DNA of 64,000 nucleotides from positions 25,729,906-25,793,905 of the forward strand of contig CM038221.1 of assembly GCA_021442155.1 (NCBI GenBank), in the 5' to 3' direction. Origin of the DNA: Cymbidium sinense. Its lineage: Eukaryota > Streptophyta > Magnoliopsida > Asparagales > Orchidaceae. Of the stretch, positions 47,101 to 59,600 are shown in pieces (within the stretch, counting starts at the first letter, position 1; every line of letters starts with the position of its first letter). Below the pieces are notes generated by a model. The model ran no database searches. It saw only the letters and a program-made list of their open reading frames with translations, and was not told where the DNA came from. A program made the position numbers and the translations under genes.

Positions 47101-50100
47101 ACCAGATGAAGCTTCTCCAAGGGACTCGAGAGCCGGTGAGGTATGAGATTTTTTGACCATTAAACTCAATGTGGCGTAGAGCTTTGTGAAAGAAATTTTA
47201 ATCCCATGGATTTTGACCATTGGATGTCCGCTTTGGCTTTAGATGGTGTGCATTGAGTGGTTAATGAAGCTAATTGAGTTGATCTTCCCTTGATCATGGA
47301 TGGTCTTATTGATCAAGGGAAGAACTTGAGATCTCACCATCCATCACATTTTGGATGGATGACGAGATAATTCCCACATGTTTAGATTTCCTTTATCCAT
47401 TTTAAAAGCGGGGAGATCTAGCCATCTTGATCGGACGATGAGATCAAAGTGATCCACCGCCATTTGGGATTTAACATTTAAGTGAATCCCTCATGGTGCG
47501 ACACGTGTAAAGCGCATTGACCACCATCGCCATGCATTGCACCATAAGCTATAGGGTTAGTTAAAATGCCTTAATTAATTAATCTAGGATCTTAAAATTC
47601 ATAACTCTCTCAAAATTAAAAAATATGAAATAAAATTATGGAAAGATAATTCAACCTAGAATATTTTAAAATTAATTTCAATGGGTTTTGAATTATAATT
47701 TTCTGATTTTGGTTTTATTAGAAATTTCATTTTGCTAATTACTTTTTTCCTTGATTAATCCAAATTTAATGATTTTAGGGATGACTTCTACCTCCCTAAT
47801 TTCTTGGGATTTATTGTAAGCTTGATTAGAAGAATTGCATATAGATTTTTTAGTTACCCTCCTTAGTTTTAATTCATTATTAGGGTTGATAAAGGTCAGA
47901 TCCAATATATAGAAGGTTTAGAGAGTAATTTTGGGGCATTTCCCTTAAGCTATTCCCTAAACCCCCTTTTTCTCTCCTTAATCTCCTCTCAATTAAGGGT
48001 TAATTCATTAATTATCCCCTTAATTAATTTCTAAAATTCTAAAAAGTTTTAGAACTTAATTAATCTACTTTGGGTAGATGCTTAGGTGTTTAATAGCCTA
48101 AGTTCAATTAAAATCAAAACCCAATTCATATGTGAAAGGGTGTTTTGAAATTACTTAAGCTAAACCCCTTAATTAACTTTAATTATGAGCCAAATTGCAT
48201 TAGGCCTTTTCTTATTAGGTGCATAAATTTAAATTCCTTGTGAGTTTTATGTCATCTCATTGGCTCATAATTATTTGGTTAATTATTCTAAGGTGGTGTA
48301 GGTAAGGGTTAATTAAGTTACTTAATTCATACCTTAACCTAATTAATACATAAAATGGATCTAATCATCTAAAAATTAAACAAAAATATCAAACACATGG
48401 GAATGGGTTAGGAACAGGAAACTCATCTCACCTTTTCAAAATTAAATCAAACTTCAAACTAAACAAAAATCACATTGAATTGAATTGATTTATTTTAAAC
48501 TTTCTTATTCTATAAGAATGTCTTTAGGATTTAAGTGAATATGTTTACATATTTCATTGAATCTTTCCCCAACATGTTAAATTTGTATGTCATGTGGTTT
48601 CATGCATTCATATTTTACAAATTTAAATTTAAAAATGAAATTGTTCACTTCATGTCAAATTTGCATGTGTTGGCTAAAGTTGAAATATGAGTGGCTATTA
48701 TCACTATTAAATCCAAATTATTTTCAAAACTTATAAATCAGATATCAAATCTGAAAGTATGTTACTTATATTCTAATTATAAGCTTGCATGTGAAATAAT
48801 ATAAAGGTATGCTTAGCATAGGTTACCTTTCTATTCATTTGAATAGAAATTTGGTAAGGTATATGGTTCATTTGAAAGGAACCTAACACTCACTTAATTC
48901 CATATCCTATTCATCTCTATGCTACCACTTAAGAAGGGTTGCCAATACTAGCACAATTAAATTGCATAAACAAAATGAATCCATTAATGCAACTTTTGCA
49001 TTCTCCTTTTCCATTTCATTTCTTTTATGCATATGTTTGTATTTAAGGAAAGTGGTATATTAGTCTGGACAATCCTGAGGTTGCGAGACTTTAAGTAGCT
49101 CTAAGTAGGTCTTGTACCTTACACCTCTAGTTAATAAATCATTTATTGCTTTCTTACTTTCATGTGTGTATGTAAAAATTTGGATACGAAAATCCCTTTC
49201 TGCTTAAGAAAAATCATGCCTATTCAACTTCTAAATTTCTTTAAATGGATTACTTAGCATGCATCATAAAGTGTGTTAAATATTCTCATTTGTATGTATA
49301 GATATGCTTAGGGTCCATCCATATGCATGTTATATATGTTGGGAAAGAAATGAAGTAATGTGTATTATGTGAATTTTGATTCATTTTATTTAATCTTAAA
49401 ATGCCTTTCTTTTTGAATAGGTTTGTTTAGAGTTTATCTAAACTTAGGATTAAAAGATTTAATCAAAACATTCACCTAAACAAACTAAAATGTGAACCTA
49501 CTTTAGAAATTACTTAGGTTAGGGAAGGAAAGAGAAGTTCTCTTCTCTTTCCCTCTCTTCATAACTTAGTAATTAATTGTAGATTCACTTAAACCAAATC
49601 AAAACATGAAATAAAATCAACCCAAAATAATTAAACAACTTAAATGAAACCCTCCTCTAAGTTGAACATAGCTTCACACTTAGAAAATTTGAACCTAAAG
49701 CCATAGCTAAGCATACCACAAAAGCCTTCAAAGCACACACATTAGCCTAAGTCACCACTTCTAGCTTTAGGTTAGGTCAGTGCATGGTTTGATGTTTGTT
49801 TGTTTTGTGATATATGTTTTAGACTGGATGTTAGGGTGTATGCTCATAGAATGAATGGTAGGAGCTCTTAGTCTAACTATTCTTTTCTGCAAGGGATTGT
49901 GCTTAAGGGGCGCTATCATAAATAAAAATATAAATACTTTTGCTTGTAGGTGCTTTATACCCCAAAGCATAATCCAATAGGTTAGTTGGACTTAGTCACC
50001 CATGTGTGGGGTGATAAGTCCAATATACATGCTTGGGATTTGTGTGGTTTGTTTTAGCTAACCTTTATTTTGCAAGTGTTAGTTAGATTTCCACTTTTCC

Positions 50101-51877
50101 TTTTCATGTAAATTTATGCAATTAGGATTTTGGAATGATTATTATGGGAATTAGGATGAACATTGGTCATAAGATCCTATCTTACCATGTGAAGCCTTGG
50201 AGCATCCACCTTCCAACCATCCAAAAGAAGGAACCAAAAGAAGAAAAGAAGAAGAGAAAAGAAAAGAAGAAAAAGAAATAAAGTTTGAAGACCACCATAA
50301 CAATGAATTCCTTGCTTAATTGTAATTTAATTCATTTGTAATCCGGGTTGTATAAGGGTAGAGCTCCTACCCAATTTGATATTTTGGGTTTGTGCGGTGC
50401 CCACCACAATGACCTTTATTCTTTTGCAATTAGCTTTATAAATTGATTGATGATTTGTTTAGCTTTGCATTAAGTGGCACATTTTTTCTAGTTTCTTCCT
50501 TGCTTTATGTATGGCTGGATGTGGATTAGGCTCTTTAGGAAAAATAAATCTTTACCAAACTTAACAACTCAAAATTAAATTAAAAAAACTCATAACCTCA
50601 CCTAAAGCTTAGGTTTAAAATCAAGATAAAAGAATTAGCAACCCTTTTGGATGAGCATTTCTTTTAATATCATGCATAAATGCATCTTATTTCACTCTTG
50701 ATTGGAGGGCTTCCACCTTTGCCAGAGAAACTTGGCTTGACCATGGTGGAAACACACCTCCTCCCTTCTTGCTGATTTTGGCCAATAACTTTATTTCTCA
50801 TGCATTAGTCATATGAATCCTATTAGCCTGAGTCAAAATAATTGTCCAAAAATGAAAATAAAATGAAATTTGAATTGCATTAGATTTAGGTCATTTGAAG
50901 CATGTCCCTTTACATGATCTAGTCTCTTTAGGGAGTGAGTTTAAGGACTTAGTCTCTTTCTAAATAAATAGCCTAGCTATCTTGCATAAGCATAAAGACT
51001 TGCCTACATGTATTTAAAATCATAGGAGGAGTTAGTTGGGCCACCCCGTGCTTGTAAGTCCAAGCTATGGTGGTTTGTCCTCTTGTGGCAAACCAATTAC
51101 CCATTTTCCTTAGATTTAGGTTGTGCTGACCCTCCAAGCTCCCTAGATTTAGGTCTTGAGGTTGCTTCTCCCCTTTGTGGGCCATAAGCATAATTCCTCA
51201 CCTCTTAGGCATTTCCTTAATCTTGTGTTAAAGGATCATAAGTCCTAAATTTCTAATGAAAAATGCAACTCAAACAAATTAAATCAATTTCAAAAATGTA
51301 AAGCCCAACTATAGGATAGTTTGAGATGCTCACTAAGTTTCCTAGCATCGTGGGCATCTCCTACTTATCATCCATTTTGGCTTCAATAATAACTCCCTCT
51401 TTTGATCAATTTCATTTGATCTTTCCAAAATAAACCAATTGATTGATAGTCCTTCCTATTAAAATCTTTGAAGACAACAATCATTTACCTTAATCAAGAG
51501 TTTTCCTAAGGAATCCCCATTCCTTAGGATGTAATTAACTATGGGGGCTTTCCCCTATAGGGAACTTAATGAACTTGGTTTAAAATAAACTTTGTTATAA
51601 TTTTTTATGTAAAGTAGGGAAGAATCTCTAGTACATATGCATACCCATCATTCTTAGGGGTCCTTATTGAGGTGATTAGGTCCATTAAAGGATAGTGTCT
51701 TCTATCTTTCGAGATAGTACACTATTTCTTTGATGATGTACTCGATCACCTGAATAAGCACATTTGCATTTTTGCATGGCATCCTAAAAAGATGAATTTT
51801 TATATGCTTGTTCTCATTCATTTCTCTCCACATATTTGGAAGGAGACTCATTGCTTTAGAGGAATTTTTAACTAACA
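44136..51877 (+). repeat. 3' LTR of element C
   Basis: Starts TGTTGACCTCATTTT and ends AACTAACA, followed by GCTAT. At 7.74 kb it is the longest LTR in the window and the best guide to full LTR C. It contains five tandem hairpin units (44,520-45,260), the TTGACC-rich block (45,740-46,410), hairpins at 47,283-47,323 (CTTCCCTTGATC/GATCAAGGGAAG) and 47,331-47,368, the GAA tract at 50,223-50,285 and the 3' paired element (51,663-51,760). The G-run/C-run palindrome is lost here. Confidence 0.92.
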
Positions 51878-51882
51878 GCTAT
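51878..51882. other. Target-site duplication, right copy (element C in B)
   Basis: GCTAT, matching GTTAT at 25,532-25,536 except for one transition. Confidence 0.75.
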
Positions 51883-52500
51883 CTTAGAAATGCCACATCC
51901 TAAGAGTTTAACTTAACTCAGATCTTTCCAAGCATAGTTGGCATATCTAAGATGCTTTATTTCCAACCTATCGGGAGATGCAAGCCATTCTTAGCACTTG
52001 TCAAAAAGGATGCCATGTTCAAATGGGATGATAAGTGCCAACATGCCTTTGAAGATATCAAACATTTGGTGAAAGCGTTCTTACATTCCCCATCTCAGGC
52101 CACTCATCCTACACCGCATTGGATGACTCCCTCGGTGCTCTGTTGGCCCAAGACAATGATGAGGGAAGGAGAGTGCTCTATTCTACCCCTACTGTCATCA
52201 AATTCTTGTCGAAGCAAACTACCCATCTATTGAGAAACATTACCTAGCTTTGATCTTTGCCTCCAAAAAGCTATGACACTACATGCTTTCTCATAGGTTA
52301 ACTTGATTTCTAGAACCAATCCACTATAGTATCTCATGATACGACCAACATTATCTGGATGTTTGGCACGATGGTCCATAATTCTCTCATAGTTTGATAT
52401 CATATTCGTACCCCTCCGTGCGATAAAAGGATAAGCACTAGCAGATTTCTTAGCAGCACACCCACTTCCTGCTGATTCTCCACTTAGTGATGATCTCCCT
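51883..52500 (+). pseudogene. RT C-terminal part and first RNase H of element B (resumed after C)
   Basis: Picks up exactly where 25,536 stopped: LEMPHPKSL, then the thumb/connection ISKMLYFQPIGRCKPFLALVKKDAMFKWDDKCQHAFEDIKHLV (51,940-52,070). After a frameshift comes the gypsy RNase H, recognisable at its end as NYPSIEKHYLALIFASKKL (52,218-52,275). The remainder up to 52,500 links to the second RNase H. Stops and frameshifts throughout. Confidence 0.82.
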
Positions 52501-52512
52501 GATGAACAAATC

Positions 52513-52952
52513 ATGAACTTAAGGAAGGTTGACAACAATCGATGGGAGATATATTTTGATGGTGTAGCTTGTTTTCATAATGAGGAAGCACCACAATCTA
52601 CTCTTTTAGGAAAGATAGGGGTAGGAATAGTTCTCTTAACTCCAGACCATGATGTGATGAGATTCTCATACAATCTTTCCAATAACTGCACCAACAATGA
52701 AGCTGGGTATGAGGCTTTGATTCCTGATCTGAGTTAGTTGTCATAGTGTGTGTTAAGAGCATTGACATCTTTGGGGATTATCAGTTGATGATCAATCAGA
52801 TTGTTGGGTCCTACAAGCTTCTCAAACCCATGCCTGGTCATTACCATGAGTTTACCATGAAGCTGTTGGCCCAAGTCCCCGAAGTCACCATCTACAAGGT
52901 TCCTAGAGCAGAGAACATAGTAGCAGATGCTTTGGCCAAACTTGCCAAATAA
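52513..52952 (+). pseudogene. Second RNase H (archaeal type) of element B
   Basis: The best preserved domain in the window. Frame one (52,513-52,734): NNRWEIYFDGVACF and NNCTNNEAGYEALI. After a one-base frameshift at about 52,735-52,745, frame two continues SIDIFGDYQLMINQIVGSY, then VPRAENIVADALAKLAK. All four acidic catalytic positions are visible (D in YFDG, E in NNEA, D in FGD, D in ADAL). It follows a separate gypsy RNase H, giving the dual-RNase H layout known for Tat elements. Only the frameshift and one TAG stop break it. Confidence 0.87.
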
Positions 52953-54300
52953 TTGGCATGTGTGGAAGATGAGTCCATTCCAATAAGTGTCCAAAAAAGA
53001 TAAGTCATATCCCTTATTGATGCTGAACTCATCGAGAGACTTTCTCTTGAAGGGGAGGTTGTCGTTGCCTATAAGGACAAGGAGCTGGACTGGAGGGAAC
53101 CGTTCATAGACTATTTGAACACCAAAAAACTACCTCAAGAGAATTCATAAGTCCATCAGGTGAAACAGAGATCTCTCTCCCATGCTCTCGTTGATGGCAC
53201 CCTGTATCGACGGTCCTTTGACTAGATGTGGTTACGTTGTTTAGATAGACAGGAAGCCTGTGGCATTGTAATCGAGGTACATTCAAGTCTATGCAAAGCA
53301 CATGAATTTGTATAAAGATGAAGATGAAGATTAAGAAGGTTAGGATACTACTAGCCTTTGATGATTATAGACTGGATGGATGTAGCTAAGAGATGCCATG
53401 GTGTACATGGTGCAATTCTTCTACTGGCCTCATGGCCATTTGAAGTGTAGCGACATTATGGGTTCAATTGATCCTCTTTCTTCTAAGGGACATCAATTCA
53501 TTCTAGGCGCCCGACTACTTTTCTAAGTGGCGGAGCAACTTTAGAGAGGTCACAGCTCAACATGTGCTTCAATTTTTTAGAAATCATATCGTATATAGGT
53601 TCGGGATGCCTCGACAAATTATATCCAATAATGGTACTACATTCAAAAGCACCAAGATCAACAACTTTGCTAGAAGACATGATATAGATTGGAGATACTC
53701 TACCATCTACTATCTTAGGGAAAATGGCTTAGTTGAAGAATTCAATAAAACTCTCATCTAAATATTAAAGAAGACACTTGACGATAACAAGCAACAATGG
53801 AATGAGCAATTGGTTGAAGCCTTGTGGGCCTACCGCACCATATACAAAACTCCAACTCAATCTACCCCATTTTCTTAGTGTATGGGTTGAAGCCATTCTA
53901 CATTTAGAAGTTCAACTCCCATCACTAAGGAGCATTGGGTAAAAGATCACTATAGAGCAGAATGCAAAGTTGTGGTTAGAAGAGCTCGAAGATTTGGAGG
54001 AGAGTCCCCTATGGGCATGCCAGAACTTTGAGTTGTATAAGGCCAAAATGATTCAAGCACACAACAAGCTGGTCTGCCCTAGGTCTTTTTGAGTAGGAGA
54101 ATTTGTGTTAGTCCTAAGGAGACCAATTATTGCCCATCCATCAAAGATGGGAGGCAAGTTTGAATGCACTTGGGAAGGCCCCTATGTCATAGAGAAGGCC
54201 TACCAAGGAAGATCTTATCAACTTATTGATTGTAAATGGGAACACCCGATGCTTCAATTAATGGGCTCTATTTGAAGAAATATTACCCATAAAATCATGT
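52953..54300 (+). pseudogene. Integrase of element B
   Basis: Would insert the cDNA with a 5-bp stagger. The N-terminal zinc-binding part is degraded (around 53,330-53,440). The core has DYFSKW (53,513-53,530, first Asp), then FFRNHIVYRFGMPRQIISNNGTTFKS, in which the second catalytic Asp codon is AAT (Asn, 53,627-53,629), and LRENGLVEEFNKTLI with the Glu. The C-terminal part shows LWLEELE, FVLVLRRPI and the GPY/F motif KFECTWEGPYVIEKAYQGRSYQL (about 54,153-54,222). Several frameshifts and stops. The D-to-N change alone would abolish catalysis. Confidence 0.87.
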
Positions 54301-56648
54301 TTAAGAAAATTCAATCAATAAAAATTTGATTGCATTTCATAAAAATCTTCTCTTCTTTCGAAGCATTGTTTGCTTATCTTGCAAATTCTCCATGATGTGT
54401 TCAGGGTAGGTGTAAGAGTCCCCCAGCGGCATCCTATCCCTCTTTCACAACACAAATACAATCAAACACATTTCTTGGTGCTATTAGAATAAGTGTGAGA
54501 GAACCCACGAGGCATCTTATTTTGATTAACACAACTAAGTTAGGTGTGAGAGAACCCAAGCGACATTCTTTCTTAGTGGAAATTTCCATTTGCCATCCAT
54601 GGCACCATTTCATCAATATCCTCAGCATGTTTAAGGTAGGTGTAAGAGAACCTGAGAGGTGTCCTATTTTATTTAACATAAGCACAAAAACTAACACATA
54701 TCTTTTGTCTCAGGCTACTTTGATGTGGGAACAAGATGGCACTCACGCATTAGCTGTTCGGGTTGAGTTTACATACTACTTCATTAGTATGTCACCCAAG
54801 TGGTCACTTATTTGGAAGATGTGAGTCCCATGCTTTCTTCCTAACTCAATCATTGCAAACCAATGAGCCTTGTTAGTATGATAGACTTCACTGCCCAGCC
54901 AGTAAGATGCCTCGTGTTGATTTTTTTTAAGAAGATGTGAGTTCCCAAGCTTTCTTCTTGAATTAATCATCATGACTTAACTAGGTCGAGTATATCCGAG
55001 GTATAGGATAAGTCCCCCAGAGGCTCCTTTCCTCTTGACTATCTTTTAGTTGATATAAGTCACCCAGCGGCATTCACTCATTAGTCATCCTAGGTCAGAT
55101 GACACCTGTCGTGTCGAAGACAGACTATCCCAGCAGTCAATTTTGCTATAAGAGGATGTGAGTCTCCGAGCTTTCTTCCTAGGCTAATTTTTTCAAACCA
55201 ATGGTCACCTTAGGTTGGTTGATGTTCACTATGCCGATAGCGACTGACCTAGTGGATACACCACTCTTGATAGATGTGAGTCCCCGCACTTTCTCCTTGG
55301 GTTGGCCACCCACTTATATGGCTCCCTCCTCAAGCATTCTTGGATCACATCCTAGCTAGATCACATCCTTTGAGACCCCATTTAGACCTACCTTAGACTA
55401 CCCATGTAGTGGTTGGAGAATTTTTTTTTGGGATCGCAGATTCTTCTTTAGTTTAGTAAATTTGAGATAGGTCTAGGCTTATATAAGCTCCTTCTCAGTC
55501 TGATCCCTTACAAACCAACAAAGTCCATGATAAACAAACTAAATAAAATAAATAAATTAACTCACTTATGAATTAAGAATTCAAGCCCCTAAAGGGCCCC
55601 TTTTTCCAAGCAGGCATCTTATCTTTAGGGAAGTGTCGGCACTTAACTCCTATAATTGCACATTGCACGAGTTAAGATAGATCCTCGGGTTGGTACTCAC
55701 TCCATAATTTCTCTTAGGTCAAGTTCAATCTATTTTCCACAAGCAAGTTACCCCAACAGTTATTCCACTTTGGAAGATATAGGACTAAAACACACTCTTT
55801 CTAGCATGATTATCTCAAACATAACAACCCTAAGTCGGGTTCAATTTGTTGCCTAAAGCAACCGATCACCCTAGTGGTCTTTTGTAGTGGAAGATATGAG
55901 TCCCCAATCTTTCTTCCCTTAAATTGATCATTGCTAACCTAGAGGCACTCCTTTGGTTGGATAGTTCTCCCCTTGGTCGGGAAGCTACTCCCTTTGGTAT
56001 GTAAATGAGATAGTCTAGTTAATATAAGCTCCTTCTCAAGATGATCCATATCAAATGATGGAATCCATCAAAATAAATTAAAAATGAAATTAATCTTGAC
56101 TATCTTTGAGTGATTTAAGTCCCTGCGGTTCACTCAATAGAGTTGGATTGCCTTGCCAATATCACCCCAAAGGGTTCTTATTTTGGAAGATGTGAGTCCT
56201 GCTTTCTTCCTAACTTGACCATTGCAAAAGGAATTTGGTTTATTCCTACTATAGTAGACTATCCCTTGGATTGGTAACTGAAAAGTCTAGCCTCATGGCT
56301 TTTACTCAGCATCCATGCAAAACCAACATGGTCCATTTCAAAATCCAAAATTAAAAAATGAAATAAATTCAACCCTCTCCCCTAGTGGGATTTAATTAAA
56401 CAAATTAAATTTCTCCCAGTGAAACTCAAATCAAATCAAACCTCTTATCCCCTTATGGATGACTTGAACTTGCTTCCCTAGTGGAAGGTTCACATACTCG
56501 ATCTCTATTAGATCCTCCTTCCCTCTCTTATGTCCTTGACATAAGTAGAGTCACATTCCCTTTCTATTCCTTCTACACCTGAAGGGGAGTAGATCATCTC
56601 ATTGGTACTTGTGATGTTCTGTTGTTGATCATTTCATCAATACAATAT
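54301..56648 (+). repeat. Post-integrase spacer of element B with GAGTCCCC repeats
   Basis: About 13 dispersed copies of the same family as in C: 'GTGTAAGAGTCCCCCAGCGGCATCC' type near 54,406, 'GTGTGAGAGAACCC' type near 54,490, 54,541 and 54,637, and 'GATGTGAGTCCC..CTTTCTTCC' type near 54,817, 54,931, 55,152, 55,270, 55,886 and 56,190. Between them are AT-rich unique sequence and 'CTTTGGTTGG' or 'TTGGTCGGGAAGCTACTCC' words. No coding frame or known domain; the frames at 54,434-54,973 and 55,656-55,856 have no family support. Confidence 0.7.
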
Positions 56649-56683
56649 GGTGTGATGTTCCACACCACACCTATTGGGCCCTT
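56649..56683. other. Short hairpin before 3' LTR of element B
   Basis: GGTGTG (56,649-56,654) pairs with CACACC (56,661-56,666), then ACACCTATTGGGCCCTT runs to the LTR. No polypurine tract is seen next to the LTR start. Confidence 0.5.
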
Positions 56684-59600
56684 TATTGACCTCATTTTAG
56701 ATGAGCTCTCAACCCCTCCATCTTAGACATAGGACTCCTCTTATACTTTGAGAGATTATTAGTCTTAAGACACATCTAGTGATTAAGAGGACACTCAACC
56801 TAGCCCTAGAGACTTAGAAGAGTTAGCCATAGAATAGGTCATGCCTTGGGATGTTAGTTTGCCTACCCTATAGCTTGCCACATTCCTCACTTCCTTCCTT
56901 CAAGTCAAACTTCAAACCAAATCAACATCAAACTTAAATTTTTAATTGATTTTCCAAACTCAAATCAATTCCAAAATTGAAATCCATGATCAATTCCAAA
57001 TGATTGAAGCATGATTGAAATTCCAAGTTCAAAATCTTTCTTAAGTCCTTTGATCCTCTAAGGACTTAGCCTAAATCAAATATAAATCAAATTCATGAGA
57101 TTTTCACAACCATTTATATCTCATTTATATCACATATATAAATGAAATATAAATTCAAATAAAATCAAACTAAATCCAAAATTCAAATCTAAATCAAAAT
57201 CTTTCCTAAGTCACTTTATTCCTCTTAAGGACTTAGTCTAAATCATGTTCAAATCAATTGAAATTCATGAAATTTTCTCATAACCCATTTATATTCTCAT
57301 TTATATTCACATATATAAATGAAATATAAATTCAAATAATCAAAACCAACAAAAATCAAACTCAAATCAAAATCCAACCTAAGCCTTTCAAGTCAAAATC
57401 TTGAACTTAGCCAAATCAATTTCAAATCAAGAAACTTTTGATTTTCTTCATGATTCAATCAATCTTCAATCCATGAATCCAAATATAAACATAAACTTCA
57501 ATCAAAAAAAACTCAATTCAAAAAATCAAACCTAAGTCAAACTCATGTTCACCCCTTTGAACTTGAAATTGTCAAATGAATCAAAACCCATTTGATTTCA
57601 AACCACTTGCAAATGGATTTATATTTCAATCATAAGTCCATATGTGAGTTCAATCAAACTCAAATCAAGCTTTGACCAAGCCATTTGACCTACTTAGGTC
57701 CACTTGACCCAAAGTGACCTAAAGTACCCTTATGAGCCAAATTGTAATCCTAACCAAATTGGATTGAACTAAGCCACCTAAGCCTCTCATCATGATCAAC
57801 AATCATCATGAGATGATCAATCACTTAAATTAGGTCAAACCAAGTCAAACCTAAGAGTTGACCAAGTCAACACTTAGCCAAAATGAAACCTAAACAAGCC
57901 AAAATCCACCATAGGCCAAATTGATTGAAACCATTGATCAAAACTCATTCATGATTAATGTTTGAACTTGACCAAGTCAACATTTGAGCTTAACCTAGCC
58001 CAATTAGCCACTTAACCCAAGTTGACCCAACTTGACCTAAAAGTCAAAATGTGTCAAAACTTGATCTAAGCCAAATTGATCAAGTTCATTCCAAAATGAT
58101 TGTTAAACTTGGCCAAAGCCTCAATTGGCCAACTAGACCTAATATAGTCTAATTGACCATGAACCCAACTTGACCTAAAGGGTCATATTGAGCCGAACCC
58201 AAATATAAATCAAATTGATTGGAAACAAAGATATCAAATGACCAACCAAACATGAACCAACCCATGAACTAACCCAAATAGGTCAAATGGGTCAATTTGG
58301 TCAACTTGACCCATTTGACCTAAATGAACTCAATTGAACCAAAACCAAATATAAACCAAATTGAATCAAACCAAAGCCACCAAAACATTTCAAATGGTCA
58401 TATGAACTTGACCCAACCCTTGACCTAATTTGACCAATTGGTCAACTTGACCTGTTGACCCATTTTTTGACCTAAATGGGTCAACATGAGCCAAATCATA
58501 TCAAACCAACTCCAAATCCAATGAAACTTGGCCCAACCTATTTTTCAAACATACCAAACATATTCAAATTGAAACCCAAGCCAAATAACCATTTTACCCC
58601 TAGGCCATAAGGTAAATTTTGGCCAAATCCACTTGGAATTTGGTCAAATCCTTCATGACCACTTGGCACCCTCTTAGTGGACCAAGTGGACACTAGTGAG
58701 TGTGGTGAACCTAACCCAATGGGTTTGGGTCAGCCCAACCTAGCCTAAGGTCAAAATGGACCACTTGCTTGAAAATGGCCACATGGAATCCCTCCTCCAC
58801 TTGATTAAATCACATGGGAGCTCCACTACTCCACTCCTTAGGCCAAACCGAATGCAAGGACACCTCTAACATCCTAACAAACCCACTCAAGGAGCTCAAT
58901 TGGATCAAAATGTCAAGAGAAGGTTCAACCATCTGATTGCTCTAAGGGGAGATATACTCCCCCTAATTTCACTTGAATCTCATTCACCCTACCAATTGCT
59001 GAAATAGAGAAAGCCACATAGTGTTCCCAAGCTCCTAGAGTGAGTTAGAAATTCCATCTTCACTCATGCTAAAAATGGGAAAGCAATACGTACCGAACGA
59101 AGTACACTCCATACTCAATATCAATCCAATTCCCTTTGCAAGCTTCATCAGAGAGCTCAATTGAATTCACGCAAGCTCTTTCCCAAGTTCCTAAGGCAAG
59201 GGAGGACCACTCTTGATCAAGACTGAGCTCAAGTGAAGGTGGACTTGACCCATAGAAGCATCCATCCAATTTCAAGGCCTCAAAACTTTAATAAAGCTTC
59301 ATCTCCACTAGACGAAGCTTCTCCAAAGGAATCGAGCACCTGATGTGATAGGTGTAGCCATTAGCTCAATCAGCCATGGTGTGGGGCTTTGTGAAAGAAA
59401 GTCTCATCCCATGAAACCAACTATTGGATGTATCCTCTTTGCAGATGGTGTGGGTTGAGTTTGGATCAATTGAGCTCAATCGAGCTGGATCTTCCTGGAA
59501 GATGGGTGTATCTCCCGAGGAAGATGAGAGAATCATGGGCCATCCATCTGCATTTTGGATGGACGGCCATGATTAAATCCACGTAGATCCCACATTTTAT

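Larger units (their letters stand above)
25537..51877 (+). mobile_element. Element C, Ogre-like Ty3/gypsy element nested in B's RT
   Basis: A structurally complete unit of 26.3 kb: 5' LTR 25537-31794, PBS, twin stem-loops, hairpin-array leader, gag, protease, RT, RNase H pair, integrase, spacer, 3' LTR 44136-51877. Youngest of the three by nesting, yet its internal coding region is full of small deletions and is more broken than B's. The LTRs belong to a subfamily distinct from B: five rather than two tandem hairpin units, and a different terminal 100 bases (ending TTTTTAAC(C/T)AACA). Confidence 0.92.

Noticed and set aside
54434..54824. Overlapping frames (87 aa on -, 109 aa on +) in the post-integrase spacer
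   Set aside because: They are produced by repeated GAGAGAACCC/GAGTCCCC motifs; the equivalent part of C has no such frames.
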